A stretch of DNA of 64,000 nucleotides from Thermoanaerobacter kivui (GCF_000763575.1 NZ_CP009170.1:769501-833500), one strand, 5' to 3'; positions 8,987-17,729 are shown, counted from the stretch's first letter. Made by a program: numbers and translations. The notes: a model not told the origin generated them from the sequence alone.

Positions 8987-9139
8987 TTGAATAAAGAGTT
9001 AACAGAAAAAAATAGTGCAGCTGTTATGACGTATAAGAATTTGATAATTTTAGTTCAATATTCATCAACAAAAGAAGTGGATATAGGAGTAATGAATGAT
9101 GTAATGATAGAATTGGAAAAAATATTGAGAAAGTTTTAG
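8987..9139 (+). pseudogene. unidentified C-terminal coding remnant
   Basis: An open frame of 50 codons from a TTG with protein-like composition (it ends in IELEKILRKF before the stop). There is no convincing ribosome site. It begins exactly where the truncated regulator on the other strand loses similarity, so it looks like the tail of a gene whose front was deleted. I do not recognise the family. Confidence 0.35.
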
Positions 9140-9197
9140 TATTAATGAAAGTTAAGTATGTTCCACCTTATAGAAAATGAAGATTTTTTACTAAATT

Positions 9198-9243
9198 TAC
9201 GTTATAAATTTTTATTGACGTACGTTTTTATGTACGTTATAAT
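9198..9243 (+). promoter_or_regulatory. promoter with ACGT-type repeats before the antitoxin remnant
   Basis: TTGACG at 9215-9220 and TATAAT at 9238-9243 with a perfect 17-bp spacer. The spacer holds an inverted repeat (ACGTAC...GTACGT), and ACGTTATAA occurs at about 9199-9207 and again at about 9235-9243. Such repeats over the promoter are typical of autoregulated toxin-antitoxin operons. Confidence 0.65.
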
Positions 9244-9263
9244 TATCCACAGAGGTGATTTAA

Positions 9264-9476
9264 ATGAAGACAATGCCTGTAACAAAAGTAAGGCAGAACA
9301 TATATAAAATAATTGAGCAAGTAAGGGAAAACAGCGAACCAATCCAAATAACTTCTAGAAAAGGCAATGCAATTTTGATTGGGGATTTAAAAGGAAAATT
9401 TTCAAGAAGGATAAACATACAGCACAGGATAATATACGAAGTTTTGAAAGAAAAAATTGTAAAGGTTTATAAATGA
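9264..9476 (+). pseudogene. YefM-type antitoxin fused in frame to a YoeB-type toxin tail
   Basis: Residues 1-37 read as a Phd/YefM antitoxin N-terminus (start MPVTKVRQNIYKIIEQVREN, then SEPIQITSRKGNAILI). From residue 38 the sequence becomes the end of a YoeB/RelE-type toxin (LKGKFSRRINIQHRIIYEVL, then KEKIVKVYK). The antitoxin C-terminus and the toxin N-terminus are missing, so an internal in-frame deletion of roughly 300 bp seems to have joined the two genes into one 70-residue frame. The original autoregulated promoter remains. The toxin's final aromatic residues are also missing. It is probably non-functional as a toxin; DNA binding by the YefM part is possible. Confidence 0.8.
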
Positions 9477-9489
9477 GGATACACTATGA

Positions 9490-9797
9490 GTGAAAACAGG
9501 CAGGCTCAAAGCCGGTCTTTTTTGCATGTGTACTCTTATTTTTCTAACCCCTGGAGAAAGAGTTAAAAAAATAAGAAAAATGCTCAAAATGAAACAAAGA
9601 GGACTGCAATCTGAAAATATCACAAGAGGTTTTTTAAGCATGATTGAAAGTAACCGAACCACTATGAGCAGGGAAACGGCCTCTATCATTGCAGAGAAAT
9701 TTAATAAAAGAGCTCGGGAACTTGGCATTGATTTATTGATTTAAATATAGATAGTGACTACCTTTTAATGACTCCTGCCCAAGAAGCAGAGTATTAA
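9490..9797 (+). pseudogene. frameshifted XRE-family helix-turn-helix fragment
   Basis: From about 9550 the translation begins GERVKKIRKMLKMKQRGLQ and runs on to ITRGFLSMIESNRTTMS, the helix-turn-helix of an XRE regulator. The frame stops at 9744, but similarity seems to continue in another frame (DSDYLLMTPAQEAEY) up to a stop at 9797. So the gene has a frameshift near 9735-9745 and lacks the rest of its C-terminal domain. The apparent start at 9490 lies in unrelated sequence. Confidence 0.6.
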
Positions 9798-9836
9798 AGT
9801 GAATAAAATACATATAATTTACATTTTTTAGTGAGT

Positions 9837-9857
9837 AACCCCGATTCAAATCGGGTT
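9837..9857. promoter_or_regulatory. operator palindrome containing GATTCAAATCGG
   Basis: AACCCCGATT and AATCGGGTT form a near-perfect inverted repeat around CA. The core GATTCAAATCGG recurs at 14076-14087. In both places it directly abuts the -35 box of the next promoter with the same spacing, as expected for a class-II activator site. The XRE-TPR regulator at 13092 is the best candidate protein (inference). Confidence 0.6.
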
Positions 9858-9883
9858 GAATTTATGTAATTTAATGATATGAT
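9856..9883 (+). promoter_or_regulatory. promoter of the small secreted-peptide gene
   Basis: TTGAAT at 9856-9861 and TATGAT at 9878-9883 with a 16-bp spacer, overlapping the end of the operator palindrome. Confidence 0.5.
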
Positions 9884-9923
9884 GAAAGTGGGAGGAAAAT
9901 ATTAGGGCGGGAAGTGATGGGAG

Positions 9924-10067
9924 ATGAATGGAAGAGAAAAGATTATATTGAATATTTTAATTATGTTGTTGATACTTTGCTCCTACAGTGTAATGGCCTT
10001 TGAACAACTGGTTCCTTTAGGTGAAGTAGATCAGATAGTGCTTCATTCGATTGTTTTGCCTAGATAA
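9924..10067 (+). CDS. small secreted peptide precursor candidate
   Basis: A 47-residue frame with a short charged start (MNGREK), a hydrophobic segment of about 17 residues, and a 20-25 residue exported tail ending HSIVLPR. Size and layout resemble signalling pro-peptides such as PapR or Phr, which work with TPR-containing regulators; this is inference. The ribosome site (GGGAAG, about 9 bases upstream) is modest. Its promoter carries the GATTCAAATCGG palindrome shared with the secreted-protein operon at 14153. Alternatively it is the truncated front of a larger secreted protein. Confidence 0.4.
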   Translation: MNGREKIILNILIMLLILCSYSVMAFEQLVPLGEVDQIVLHSIVLPR

Positions 10068-10398
10068 ATTGACAAGCCAGTGGGATGATAAAGGAATGTA
10101 GAAAATGTTCTTGTTGCTTTTTGAGGCATGTCATAAACAAAAATTTAAAGCCTTTATCAAGGTGACGGAATTTATTTTAATTTAGAGAATCAATGAAAAC
10201 GGCTTTAAAACATTCATTAAAGTGTTTTCCAAATCTTTATGTAACAGTTGCTATAAGGTTTTATGACCTTCAAAAATTTTGGACTTATCTGACACAACAG
10301 GGTGTGATGCAGTGCAGCATTTCAGCGTGCAGATAATGTTATCAACTAGTTTGTATGCAGACCTATATTATTAAGGAAAACAAGGAGGAGTGAATAAT
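10068..10398. other. intergenic stretch without recognisable gene
   Basis: No open frame with coding character on either strand. It holds stop-rich AT sequence and short GC-richer patches (for example around 10300-10340), probably decayed DNA plus the promoter of the amidase gene. No clear promoter with good spacing was found. Confidence 0.5.
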
Positions 10399-11577
10399 AT
10401 GTCAACGGTAAGAAAAAGCTTGGTAAAACACATTGTGTGGCTTCTAGCGGTAGCTGTTATTATCTACAGTATTGGAATTAAAAGTAATGTTGTTAAAGCA
10501 GTAGACAATGACCTTAAATATCAGGGGGAAATAACGAATTTTATTAAGCAATGGATTGTAAATAATTGGTCCTATTATTATCACGTAAATAATGTAGATG
10601 TTGAAATTGCTGATTTTAAAAAGTCTGGAGATAAAGTTGAAGGAATTGCTAAAGTATGTGTTACTAAAGTGTTGAAAGCACAGAAAGTTGGTGAATTACC
10701 GTACATCAAAGGAATGTTAAGAAAAATCAACATGGCTGATTATGATGTTCAACTTCAAAAAGAGTATAAAATCAATAAAGTACTGAGTGCTAATAGTGGC
10801 GTACTTACAAAAGAAAAAGCACAGAGAGTGGTGAAGATGTTAGATGATAGGTACTCAGAACTCAAAGAATATATTGGGGTTCCGGATGAATCGTATATGA
10901 TATTAAAATTTGAGGCAGAACTCAGAGGAAGTAATATTGAGGAAAATGCGATAAAGTTATATGCAGAACAGATGAATACGTTTGTGCCGGCAGAGGAATT
11001 AATTCCAAAATCTCCTGCAGAATATGAAAATGCAGGATATAAAGAAATGGAGAGTAAATTAATTGAAGAAGGAACTTTTGCAGTAGCAGCTTTATATCCT
11101 TATTATGATAGGCTCAAAGCAAGAGATTATGCGAATACTTGGACCTCCAATGCAACTACTTATTGTCCTCATAATATTGCATTACAGGATATTGCTAAGT
11201 GGAATAATGCTAAATGGCCATATTATGATTGCTTCTGTCATAATGATTGTGCAGATTATGTTTCGCAAGCACTAAATGCTGGTGGTATACCTGTTGATCC
11301 AGGTAAATGGGAAAGATTAAAAGACAGTAGTAATAATTGGGCGTGGACATATGTTCCTGGTTTAAAAAATTATATGCTTAATCAAAAAGGATATTGGAAG
11401 AGATCGACATGGGAAAGTGCTGCAGCAGGTGGTGTTATTGTGATTCCAGATTCGCATGTAATGATGATTGTAAAAAACGATACTATTGAGAGGCTATTTA
11501 GCGCACATACTAATGATCGTTTAAAGTATCCATATGGAAAAAATACGACGTGGGAATATTATGTACTTTGGGAATAA
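10399..11577 (+). CDS. secreted amidase-domain (Amidase_6) protein
   Basis: A 392-residue protein with an N-terminal hydrophobic segment (about residues 12-28) that should export it. The middle region is charged and unassigned. The last ~150 residues form the putative amidase domain of the Amidase_6 type: the cysteine block NDCADYVSQALNAGGIP (about 285-301) and a later DSHVMMIV histidine block. Such domains are NlpC/P60-like and probably cut peptidoglycan cross-links. I start at the ATG at 10399, because the GTG at 10390 sits in the ribosome site GGAGGAG. A domain relative lies at 60869-62020. Confidence 0.75.
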   Translation: MSTVRKSLVKHIVWLLAVAVIIYSIGIKSNVVKAVDNDLKYQGEITNFIKQWIVNNWSYYYHVNNVDVEIADFKKSGDKVEGIAKVCVTKVLKAQKVGELPYIKGMLRKINMADYDVQLQKEYKINKVLSANSGVLTKEKAQRVVKMLDDRYSELKEYIGVPDESYMILKFEAELRGSNIEENAIKLYAEQMNTFVPAEELIPKSPAEYENAGYKEMESKLIEEGTFAVAALYPYYDRLKARDYANTWTSNATTYCPHNIALQDIAKWNNAKWPYYDCFCHNDCADYVSQALNAGGIPVDPGKWERLKDSSNNWAWTYVPGLKNYMLNQKGYWKRSTWESAAAGGVIVIPDSHVMMIVKNDTIERLFSAHTNDRLKYPYGKNTTWEYYVLWE

Positions 11578-11599
11578 GTTAGTTTAAGTATAGTAAGTT

Positions 11600-11650
11600 A
11601 GAGACGGGTTTTCTCCAATAAAGTGGGTAGTAAAGAGAAGACCCGTCTCT
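11600..11650. terminator. terminator-like stem after the amidase gene
   Basis: AGAGACGGGT (11600-11609) pairs perfectly with ACCCGTCTCT (11641-11650), and an inner TTCTC/GAGAA stem extends it. The T-run is weak, so it may act mainly by structure or with Rho. Confidence 0.6.
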
Positions 11651-11709
11651 AATAAAATTTCTAAATTATTCAAACAGAATTAAATTTTAAAAGACAAGGA
11701 GTTGAAAGA

Positions 11710-12861
11710 ATGGTAGTAAAAGAGCAAAAATTTAAACAAGTCTTGTCCTTCTTTATAACCTTTGTATTAACTTTTATAATGACCTGCGGTTGTTCTACTG
11801 AAGAGAAAAAAGAGAAGGTAAAATTGAATGGAAGTCCTTTTGCAATTCTTGAGGAGGAAGAAGGGGGAGTAAAAGCGAAGCTTTATTATTGGGACCTTGA
11901 ACATAAGAAAATAAAAAATGAATCAAAAAATATATATACCATTCTTAAAAAAGATGTACCGAAAGAAATTCACAAGAAGTCTCCAATTTCATGGGATGGG
12001 AAAGGGCATTTGGTAATTCCCTCATATGCACAAGTTTCTCAGGAGTATCAAGGAAACGTCGAGAAAGTAGAAGTTCCTCTGCAAGAAAAAATAATTTGGG
12101 GGAAAGGTGTAAAACTAGTCAGTAAAGGAAAGGGCAAGTACATTTTGGTTTTTACTGAGAATGGTAGGAATAAAGAAATAGAGCTGGTTATTCCTCCACA
12201 CTTTTTTAAAATGGATGATGGCAAAGAGTACAGCGTAGAGGAGTCAGGTACTATAGCAGGAATTACCAAAAATGGAAATGAGGTATTTATACTGTACTCG
12301 TGCTTTATACCAGGTACAGGGAAAATCTATGCAAAACTTTTCATAGCAAAATACGATCTTAAGGCAGAGAAAATAGAATGGGGAGAAGTAAAGATTCCAG
12401 AAGATGCAGAATTATCACCGGCGTTACCCCCTTTACCAGACAATACAACTTCTATTGAGAAAAGCTTTTTTATACCTACTCTCACAGTTCCTGCAGAAGT
12501 AGATATTGATACTATGAAACTTAAGCCAATCAACAATATTATAGAGTATCAGAAGAAATATGCTTCAGAAACATTGAAATCAGCCATGCCGGTTAATATA
12601 GAAATTTTGGGGAGCTATGAAAATATTTTATTTGTAGGCATTCAAATGGTGAAGCCCACCGAGCCTCCAGAACTCTATGTTTTTGCTTTAAGAGATGGGA
12701 AAATGATGGGCCTTTTGCACAGGACAGTGAAAGGGATAGAGCTAATAGACCAAGAAAATAAGGTAGTAGGAACATATGACATACCTAGAAACAGTAGTTT
12801 CGATGGAGGGAGGGATATAATTTTTCCAAATACAAGTGGAACAAATAGCATGATGGATTGA
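11710..12861 (+). CDS. lipoprotein of unknown function
   Basis: A 383-residue protein with a lipoprotein signal: charged start, hydrophobic stretch of about 17 residues and lipobox TCGC, putting Cys27 or its neighbour at the membrane anchor. The rest is beta-rich and polar without a domain I recognise; a propeller-like fold is possible. The ribosome site AAGGAG is well placed. It stands alone, 132 bases after the amidase gene, and is followed by 230 bases with no gene. Confidence 0.7.
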   Translation: MVVKEQKFKQVLSFFITFVLTFIMTCGCSTEEKKEKVKLNGSPFAILEEEEGGVKAKLYYWDLEHKKIKNESKNIYTILKKDVPKEIHKKSPISWDGKGHLVIPSYAQVSQEYQGNVEKVEVPLQEKIIWGKGVKLVSKGKGKYILVFTENGRNKEIELVIPPHFFKMDDGKEYSVEESGTIAGITKNGNEVFILYSCFIPGTGKIYAKLFIAKYDLKAEKIEWGEVKIPEDAELSPALPPLPDNTTSIEKSFFIPTLTVPAEVDIDTMKLKPINNIIEYQKKYASETLKSAMPVNIEILGSYENILFVGIQMVKPTEPPELYVFALRDGKMMGLLHRTVKGIELIDQENKVVGTYDIPRNSSFDGGRDIIFPNTSGTNSMMD

Positions 12862-13091
12862 AAACTTAAAAAATTATTTGGATACCATAGTACTGGCTGT
12901 AACTTGAATTTGAGCATTTATGTTTTAAAGACATTTAAACGCGTATATATTCTTGAAAGATTTTATTGATTTTTTAATTTTGCGTGATACAAAACATTGT
13001 GTTTTCCATTAGAATCTAAAAATGCTCTTACAGGTTTAGAAATAATAAAAAGCTAGGGTATTTTTACAGTCTGTATAGATTTTGTAGAAAT

Positions 13092-14057
13092 TCACAAGTT
13101 CCTTATCACAATCATACCATTTTCTTTAGTGATTTCTAAGTTATAAAGTTTTTTACAGGACTCTATGGTTATTTTTTTAAGCTTATCCTGACCAGTTATT
13201 TCAAATATATTTATAGATTTAATGAGGGAATCTTTGTATTCCTCTCTGCCAAGGTTAAGCTCTGCAATTGCTTTTCTGAAGAGTAAAAGTCCTAAGCCGC
13301 TTAAGGTATTATTTTTTACACAGGTTTCTATGCCTAGATTAGCGTAATAGAGTGACTTTTCGTAAATGGATAAAAGGTGATAAGTATATGAGATATTATA
13401 GTAAACTTTTATTTTAATTTCCCATTCTTCCTCTGACAACGCCTCAAGGCAGAAGAGCAACATTTCAAGGCCTTGCTGGCGTTTTTCCGTTTTTTCAAAT
13501 ACAAATATTAAAGCTATGTTCATTAAAATTCTGACTTCTAAGTCACTGTACACAAAATTAGCGTAGTTGTAAACAGAAAAATCAGGTATAGTTACTTTCA
13601 TTGCTTTTTCAAGCTTTATTAAAGATGTGTGTGGGTCTTTATTTACTGCTTTTTCATAAATAGATTCGGAAAGAAGCAGAAGTTGGCGCAAAAATTTTGC
13701 ATAATAAGGGCTCATTTTTTCTTCTTCAAGAGTTTTTAATTTTTCCATGTCTTCTTTTAACCCTTCAAAGTCTCCACTTTCAAGTTTATTCTCAATAGAG
13801 TTTTTTATTTTACAAAAAGTAGAGTAATCTTTAACTCTGTATTTGAGCAACACTTCATTTAGGTCTTTTTTGTAAAAATGAGAAAGCAAATCCAGGGTTT
13901 CCTGTTTGGGCATTACCTTGCCATTTTCAATTTTTCTTAAAGTATCTATGTTTATAAATGCTTGTTCAGCAACTTCGTTTTGAGTAAGCCTCAAGGACTT
14001 TCTTATGTTTTTCAATTCTTTCCCAAAGCCTTCCAGGTCGTAATAGAATCCATCCAT
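13092..14057 (-). CDS. XRE-TPR transcriptional regulator (RNPP-like)
   Basis: A 321-residue regulator. Residues ~9-65 form an XRE helix-turn-helix (ELKNIRKSLRLTQNEVAEQA, then FINIDTLRKIENGKVMP). The remaining ~250 residues are helical repeats of the TPR type with blocks such as NISYTYHLLSIYEKSLYYAN and LGLLLFRKAIAELNLGREEY. The layout and size match the RNPP group (PlcR, NprR, PrgX), which sense exported and re-imported peptides; membership is inferred from architecture. It is transcribed away from the secreted-protein pair at 14153, and the shared intergenic region holds a GATTCAAATCGG palindrome. A truncated paralogue lies at 8366-8986. Confidence 0.75.
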   Translation of the reverse strand: MDGFYYDLEGFGKELKNIRKSLRLTQNEVAEQAFINIDTLRKIENGKVMPKQETLDLLSHFYKKDLNEVLLKYRVKDYSTFCKIKNSIENKLESGDFEGLKEDMEKLKTLEEEKMSPYYAKFLRQLLLLSESIYEKAVNKDPHTSLIKLEKAMKVTIPDFSVYNYANFVYSDLEVRILMNIALIFVFEKTEKRQQGLEMLLFCLEALSEEEWEIKIKVYYNISYTYHLLSIYEKSLYYANLGIETCVKNNTLSGLGLLLFRKAIAELNLGREEYKDSLIKSINIFEITGQDKLKKITIESCKKLYNLEITKENGMIVIRNL

Positions 14058-14071
14058 TTTTTAACACCCCA

Positions 14072-14093
14072 TGCAGATTCAAATCGGCTTGCA
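14072..14093. promoter_or_regulatory. second GATTCAAATCGG operator
   Basis: TGCAGATT-CA-AATCGGCTTGCA is an imperfect palindrome in the divergent region between the XRE-TPR gene and the secreted-protein operon. The 12-base core is identical to the one at 9842-9854 and again ends one base before the TTG of a -35 box. Confidence 0.6.
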
Positions 14094-14117
14094 ATTGTTT
14101 CCTTTACCATGTATTAT
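14089..14117 (+). promoter_or_regulatory. promoter of the secreted-protein operon
   Basis: TTGCAA at 14089-14094 and TATTAT at 14112-14117 with a 17-bp spacer, starting directly at the operator's right arm. Confidence 0.5.
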
Positions 14118-14152
14118 ATAATTAAGGAAGAGATATGTAAAGGGGGGATAGA

Positions 14153-14890
14153 ATGAAAAAGAAATTGATGGTTATTTTCTTTATTGTCAATATCATATTT
14201 ACATCTTTTCAATTCGCGTTTTCTCTAAATAGCGCATTAGCAGTGCCTTTTGATGAAAGCTTACCAAGTACGAAAGATGATAGAATTATATTGAAATCTC
14301 AAATAATTATTCCGACTCAATTAGGTTCTGACAGGGGAATAGGAGTAGAATATATAGCTCCAGATTACGGAACTGTAAAAATAGAAGATGTTTTAACAAA
14401 AGAAGCAGGATATTTTAATGGAACTCCAAGGAAAAGTTTTACCAACTTTGAAACTTTTAAATATGCTTCAATATTAATAATTAAGGCAGTGCCTGGTATT
14501 GGGGATATATTTAGAAGAGGAGAAGAAATTTATAATGCGCTAAAGGCTGTTTATACGGATTTGTCGAATATTGACCCTTATAAAAAGGTCGAAGCTGAAA
14601 CGAAGTATACATATAGAGACTTTTATCACGATCTTTATGTCTGGGATTATAGCAAGACCTGGAAATATGTTGGTTATAGTTTAAGCAGATATTATTATAA
14701 GTATTATGGCATATGGTATTTCGATACAAAAATCGGAGAGTTTAGACATAAAGATGAACATTACACTCATCAAAATGGCTATCCTCCGGAGGTTATAGCA
14801 AAAGCTCCAAACTATATGAAATACAATATATTGAGTCAATTGGCATATGAAGCATGGAGGATGGGGAGAACGTATTATGAAACATATTAA
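14153..14890 (+). CDS. secreted protein of unknown function
   Basis: A 245-residue protein with a clear signal peptide (KKK start, hydrophobic core to about residue 27, cleavage near ALAVPF). The mature part is rich in Tyr, Lys and Asp with a strongly aromatic C-terminal half (about residues 160-200). I know no family for it. The ATG has a strong GGGGGG ribosome site. Its end overlaps the next gene by 14 bases, so the two are translated together. The promoter carries the candidate RNPP operator, suggesting control by the divergent regulator. It could be a secreted effector or toxin-like protein; nothing in the sequence proves that. Confidence 0.65.
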   Translation: MKKKLMVIFFIVNIIFTSFQFAFSLNSALAVPFDESLPSTKDDRIILKSQIIIPTQLGSDRGIGVEYIAPDYGTVKIEDVLTKEAGYFNGTPRKSFTNFETFKYASILIIKAVPGIGDIFRRGEEIYNALKAVYTDLSNIDPYKKVEAETKYTYRDFYHDLYVWDYSKTWKYVGYSLSRYYYKYYGIWYFDTKIGEFRHKDEHYTHQNGYPPEVIAKAPNYMKYNILSQLAYEAWRMGRTYYETY

Positions 14891-15419
14891 GAAGATGATT
14901 TTTTTTCATATTCTTTTCTCCTTTTTATTTTTAACTGGATGCAGATATTTTGCCACTCCTTTTCTCCCAAGTGTTGATTTTGTAATAGAAAGAATAAATT
15001 CAGGGGAAAGCGAAATAGATTATGAAAAATACGTAAAAATCGAAATGTATAAATCTCGATTGCTTTTCGATCATACCACAGAGGAAGGTGGTCCAGATAA
15101 TGAGTTATGCACTCTAATATACGGATTTAGAATATACAATATTTCCAATGAACCGATAAAATTAAACTATAAAAAATTTGTTCCTCCGGAATTAACTAAA
15201 ATAATTATAGCTGGGATAGTGGATGAATTCTACCCTCCTCATAGATACTTGGAGTTGAACCCGGGAGAAAGAATATTTGATGAAGGAGGAGTATTGATGA
15301 AGCATTATAATAAACTTTCAGAAAAAGAAAAGGAGATATTCAATAAATATAAAGATACCCTTTATTTCGAGTTAAGGATCAATGGGAAGAGGGCTTATGT
15401 TAAAGTTTCTGCAGAATAA
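14877..15419 (+). CDS. lipoprotein partner of the secreted protein
   Basis: A 180-residue lipoprotein starting at the ATG at 14877, inside the end of the previous gene. This start gives a compact signal (MKHIKKMIFF then a hydrophobic core) and lipobox LTGC with Cys at about residue 22. The in-frame start at 14847 would add an unlikely polar leader. The rest is a mixed, possibly beta-sandwich domain with no recognised family. Tight coupling to the secreted protein suggests a membrane-anchored partner or an immunity-type role, but this is only inference. Confidence 0.65.
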   Translation: MKHIKKMIFFHILFSFLFLTGCRYFATPFLPSVDFVIERINSGESEIDYEKYVKIEMYKSRLLFDHTTEEGGPDNELCTLIYGFRIYNISNEPIKLNYKKFVPPELTKIIIAGIVDEFYPPHRYLELNPGERIFDEGGVLMKHYNKLSEKEKEIFNKYKDTLYFELRINGKRAYVKVSAE

Positions 15420-15722
15420 GTTAAATGTCACCTTCAGTGCATGATTGAACCAAGAGAAATGAAAAAATTGACCACCCCGTGGTGAAATACCCCTCCGATA
15501 CTAGTTAGAAGATCTAGGGGAAATAAGTGATATGGAGTAGATATACGCCAAGCCCGAGTTCCTTTTAATCAACAAAATAAACTACTTCACACTTGACGGC
15601 ATTGGTTCAAACTTTTTTCCAGCTAATAAGTGCCCGGCATGAAAAGGGGAGTACAATACTACCAGCAACGAAGGCTTTTGTAGCGTCAAACAAGAATATT
15701 AAGATTTCCTAAAAAATGGAGA
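15420..15722. other. decayed DNA before the IS
   Basis: No intact frame. A short GC-rich inverted repeat (ACCACCCCGTGGT near 15470-15483) and GC content above the neighbourhood suggest remains of another mobile element, but I cannot name it. Confidence 0.35.
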
Positions 15723-16696
15723 TCGCAGGTAGTAGTTGGCAAATTACAAGGAACAAAAGTAGCTGATCAATGGAAGTTATAGAGAATAATAAAGGAACTT
15801 TAACGAAAAAAGCGCACTTTACCCTTGCGGTAAAAAGACTGCTTTTAAATTCAGTCTAGTTTACCGTATAAACCTTAGAATCAGTTTGGCCCAACTATAG
15901 ACCTTTTTACCATACTTATCTTTAATGGATACAAGCGCTTTACCGTTAAAAACCTTATGAGGCTTTAAGTAATCGTAGTATAGCTGATACAGCAAGGCAT
16001 GGGCTATACAGCACCTTCAAAAGAACTAAAAGACTTATGGCGCTTGTAATGGGCCTTGTATGAACCGAAAAAAACTAAGCGGCATGGACTGCCACATCTC
16101 AAACCATCGCAAGCAGTAAAGCAGAAACAGTCTGTCTCAAAGAAAGCCCAAGACAATAAGTGAAGCGACTTTTAGCAAGGTTACAAGTAAAATTTTTTCT
16201 GGTTTTATCTTTGCTAAGAGCATAGCCGTAGAAAGGGCAGCGATAAGTAGGATGAAACTTTTTAGGTGCAGGCCTACCCGGAGCCCATTGGTGTTTACAC
16301 ACTTTACACTGGAGCTTTTGGAAGCCTTCAAGATCTTTACCGAAGCTATACAGGTAATCGGCAGGAGCGCCACAAACTGGGCACTTATCGATATCTACAC
16401 TAAGTGGTTTTATACGTCTGACGGGAGAAATAGGCTTACCCTGTGCTTCAGCGTCAGCGAGGATTTTCCTGTAATCTTTTTTCTCCACAACGGGCAAAGG
16501 GTCCTTTAGAGGAGATAAGATTTTGTAATTTGCAGGTTGAAGGTCAGCAGGTGGTTTGATATCGACTTTAAAATGTTTAGCAGTGAAAAGGAAGAGTTTC
16601 AGTAAAAAATTTAATAAATGAGCGAAGAGGAAAACGGGTAGTGGTTGTCGAAACATTAGGTTGATGGTGATTGTTTTTGGCAACTACTACCTACGA
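15723..16696 (-). mobile_element. degenerate insertion sequence with visible terminal repeats
   Basis: The left end reads inward TCGCAGGTAGTAGTTGGCAA (15723-15742). The right end, read inward on the other strand, is TCGTAGGTAGTAGTTGCCAA (16696-16677); 18 of 20 bases match. Between them lies a minus-strand transposase broken into an N-terminal open part (16099-16683) and C-terminal scraps (about 15856-15967), with stops and frame changes between. At 974 bp it is short for an IS with one transposase, so internal deletion is likely. No clear target duplication was found. The family was not determined. Confidence 0.75.
16099..16683 (-). pseudogene. transposase, N-terminal fragment
   Basis: An open part of about 194 codons. 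It contains a two-CxxC zinc-ribbon-like segment (CPVCGAPADYLYSFGKDLEG, then FQKLQCKVCKHQW) followed by a CPFYGYALSKDKTRKNFTC stretch, typical of the DNA-binding front of IS transposases. The last residues before the stop no longer look like transposase, which marks the frameshift. C-terminal sequence resembling the end of the enzyme (KPHKVFNGKALVSIKDKYGK) appears at 15856-15967 on the same strand. It cannot be active. Confidence 0.7.
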
Positions 16697-16820
16697 CACC
16701 AAGGGGAGGGAATCCTCCTTTTTCTCGAAAAAATTTTTATTCCAATGTTTTGGAGACTATAGATATGCGAATTTAAGGCTTTAATTTGACGTTACATGAT
16801 GAAAATGGGGAGGTCAAAAA

Positions 16821-17578
16821 GTGAAAAATGTTAAAGTTATTTTGATAATTTTAATAATAGGTTTATTATGGGGCGGTGTATAAAAGGCGGTTCATGGCCT
16901 GGAGAAGCTTTGGGAAGGATGTTTATTACATTTCCTGTTTTTGGATGGTTTGCATTAATTGTCTTTACACTTTTAGGAGGAATTATTTTTGTTGCTCTAC
17001 TTAGTTTAATTTCAAACTGGATGGCATATTTAATAGTGAAGCTTGCAAAAACAAAAATAAAGCCTTTTAATAAAGTTGCAACTCTTAAGAAAATTATAAT
17101 GGTTGGTTTGTTATGGGGAATAACAGGAATTTTTGCTAGGGCTAGTATTGGGGATTTCCGTGGAGGATTTACATCTGAGAGTATTGGTGAAGAATTAATT
17201 AAATATGGTGGTTTTACTTGGCCTATGAGCCATGTAATTGGAACAATTATTCCAATATTATGGCCACCTGCAGGGGTGAGAGGCAGAATTATGTTACATG
17301 ACTTTTTTACAGTACCCCTGAGGCACATTTCTCGCTTACCTTACTCAGTAGGGATAGATTTAGCTATATGGACGATTGGGCTGATAAGTTGGATAGTAAT
17401 GGGGGGCAGAGGGCCAGGAGAAGCAATAGGGAAAATGTTTATTGCATATCCTTGCTTTGGAGTATTTGTATTTGTTATCTTTGTACTTTTGGGAGGAATC
17501 ATAACTGCGGGATTGTTCTATTTAATAATGTGTGGAGTAGGTTATTTATTAAAAAAGCTGTCTAAAGCTACAGAATAA
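16821..17578 (+). pseudogene. membrane protein with internal duplication, frameshifted near its start
   Basis: A long open part (16868-17578) encodes about five hydrophobic segments. Two halves resemble each other: GGSWPGEALGRMF plus FTLLGGII near the start, and GGRGPGEAIGKMF plus FVLLGGII near the end. A better start is the GTG at 16821, with a strong GGGGAGG ribosome site and a membrane segment (MKNVKVILIILIIGLLWGG), but it hits a stop at about 16881. The same protein continues in the frame of the long part, so a small indel near 16875-16885 separates them. It is either a pseudogene or a sequencing error. Function unknown. Confidence 0.6.
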
Positions 17579-17729
17579 AATTTTAAAGAAAAAAACAACA
17601 AGCAAAGCACAACCATAGATGAAAATAAATTTTCAAGTTGCAAAAAATTCGCTTTTTGTTAAACTAAAATTAATAAGGAGAAAGGTTGATTTAGTTTTGA
17701 TGGATTAATACCTTGGAAATTAACCTAAT

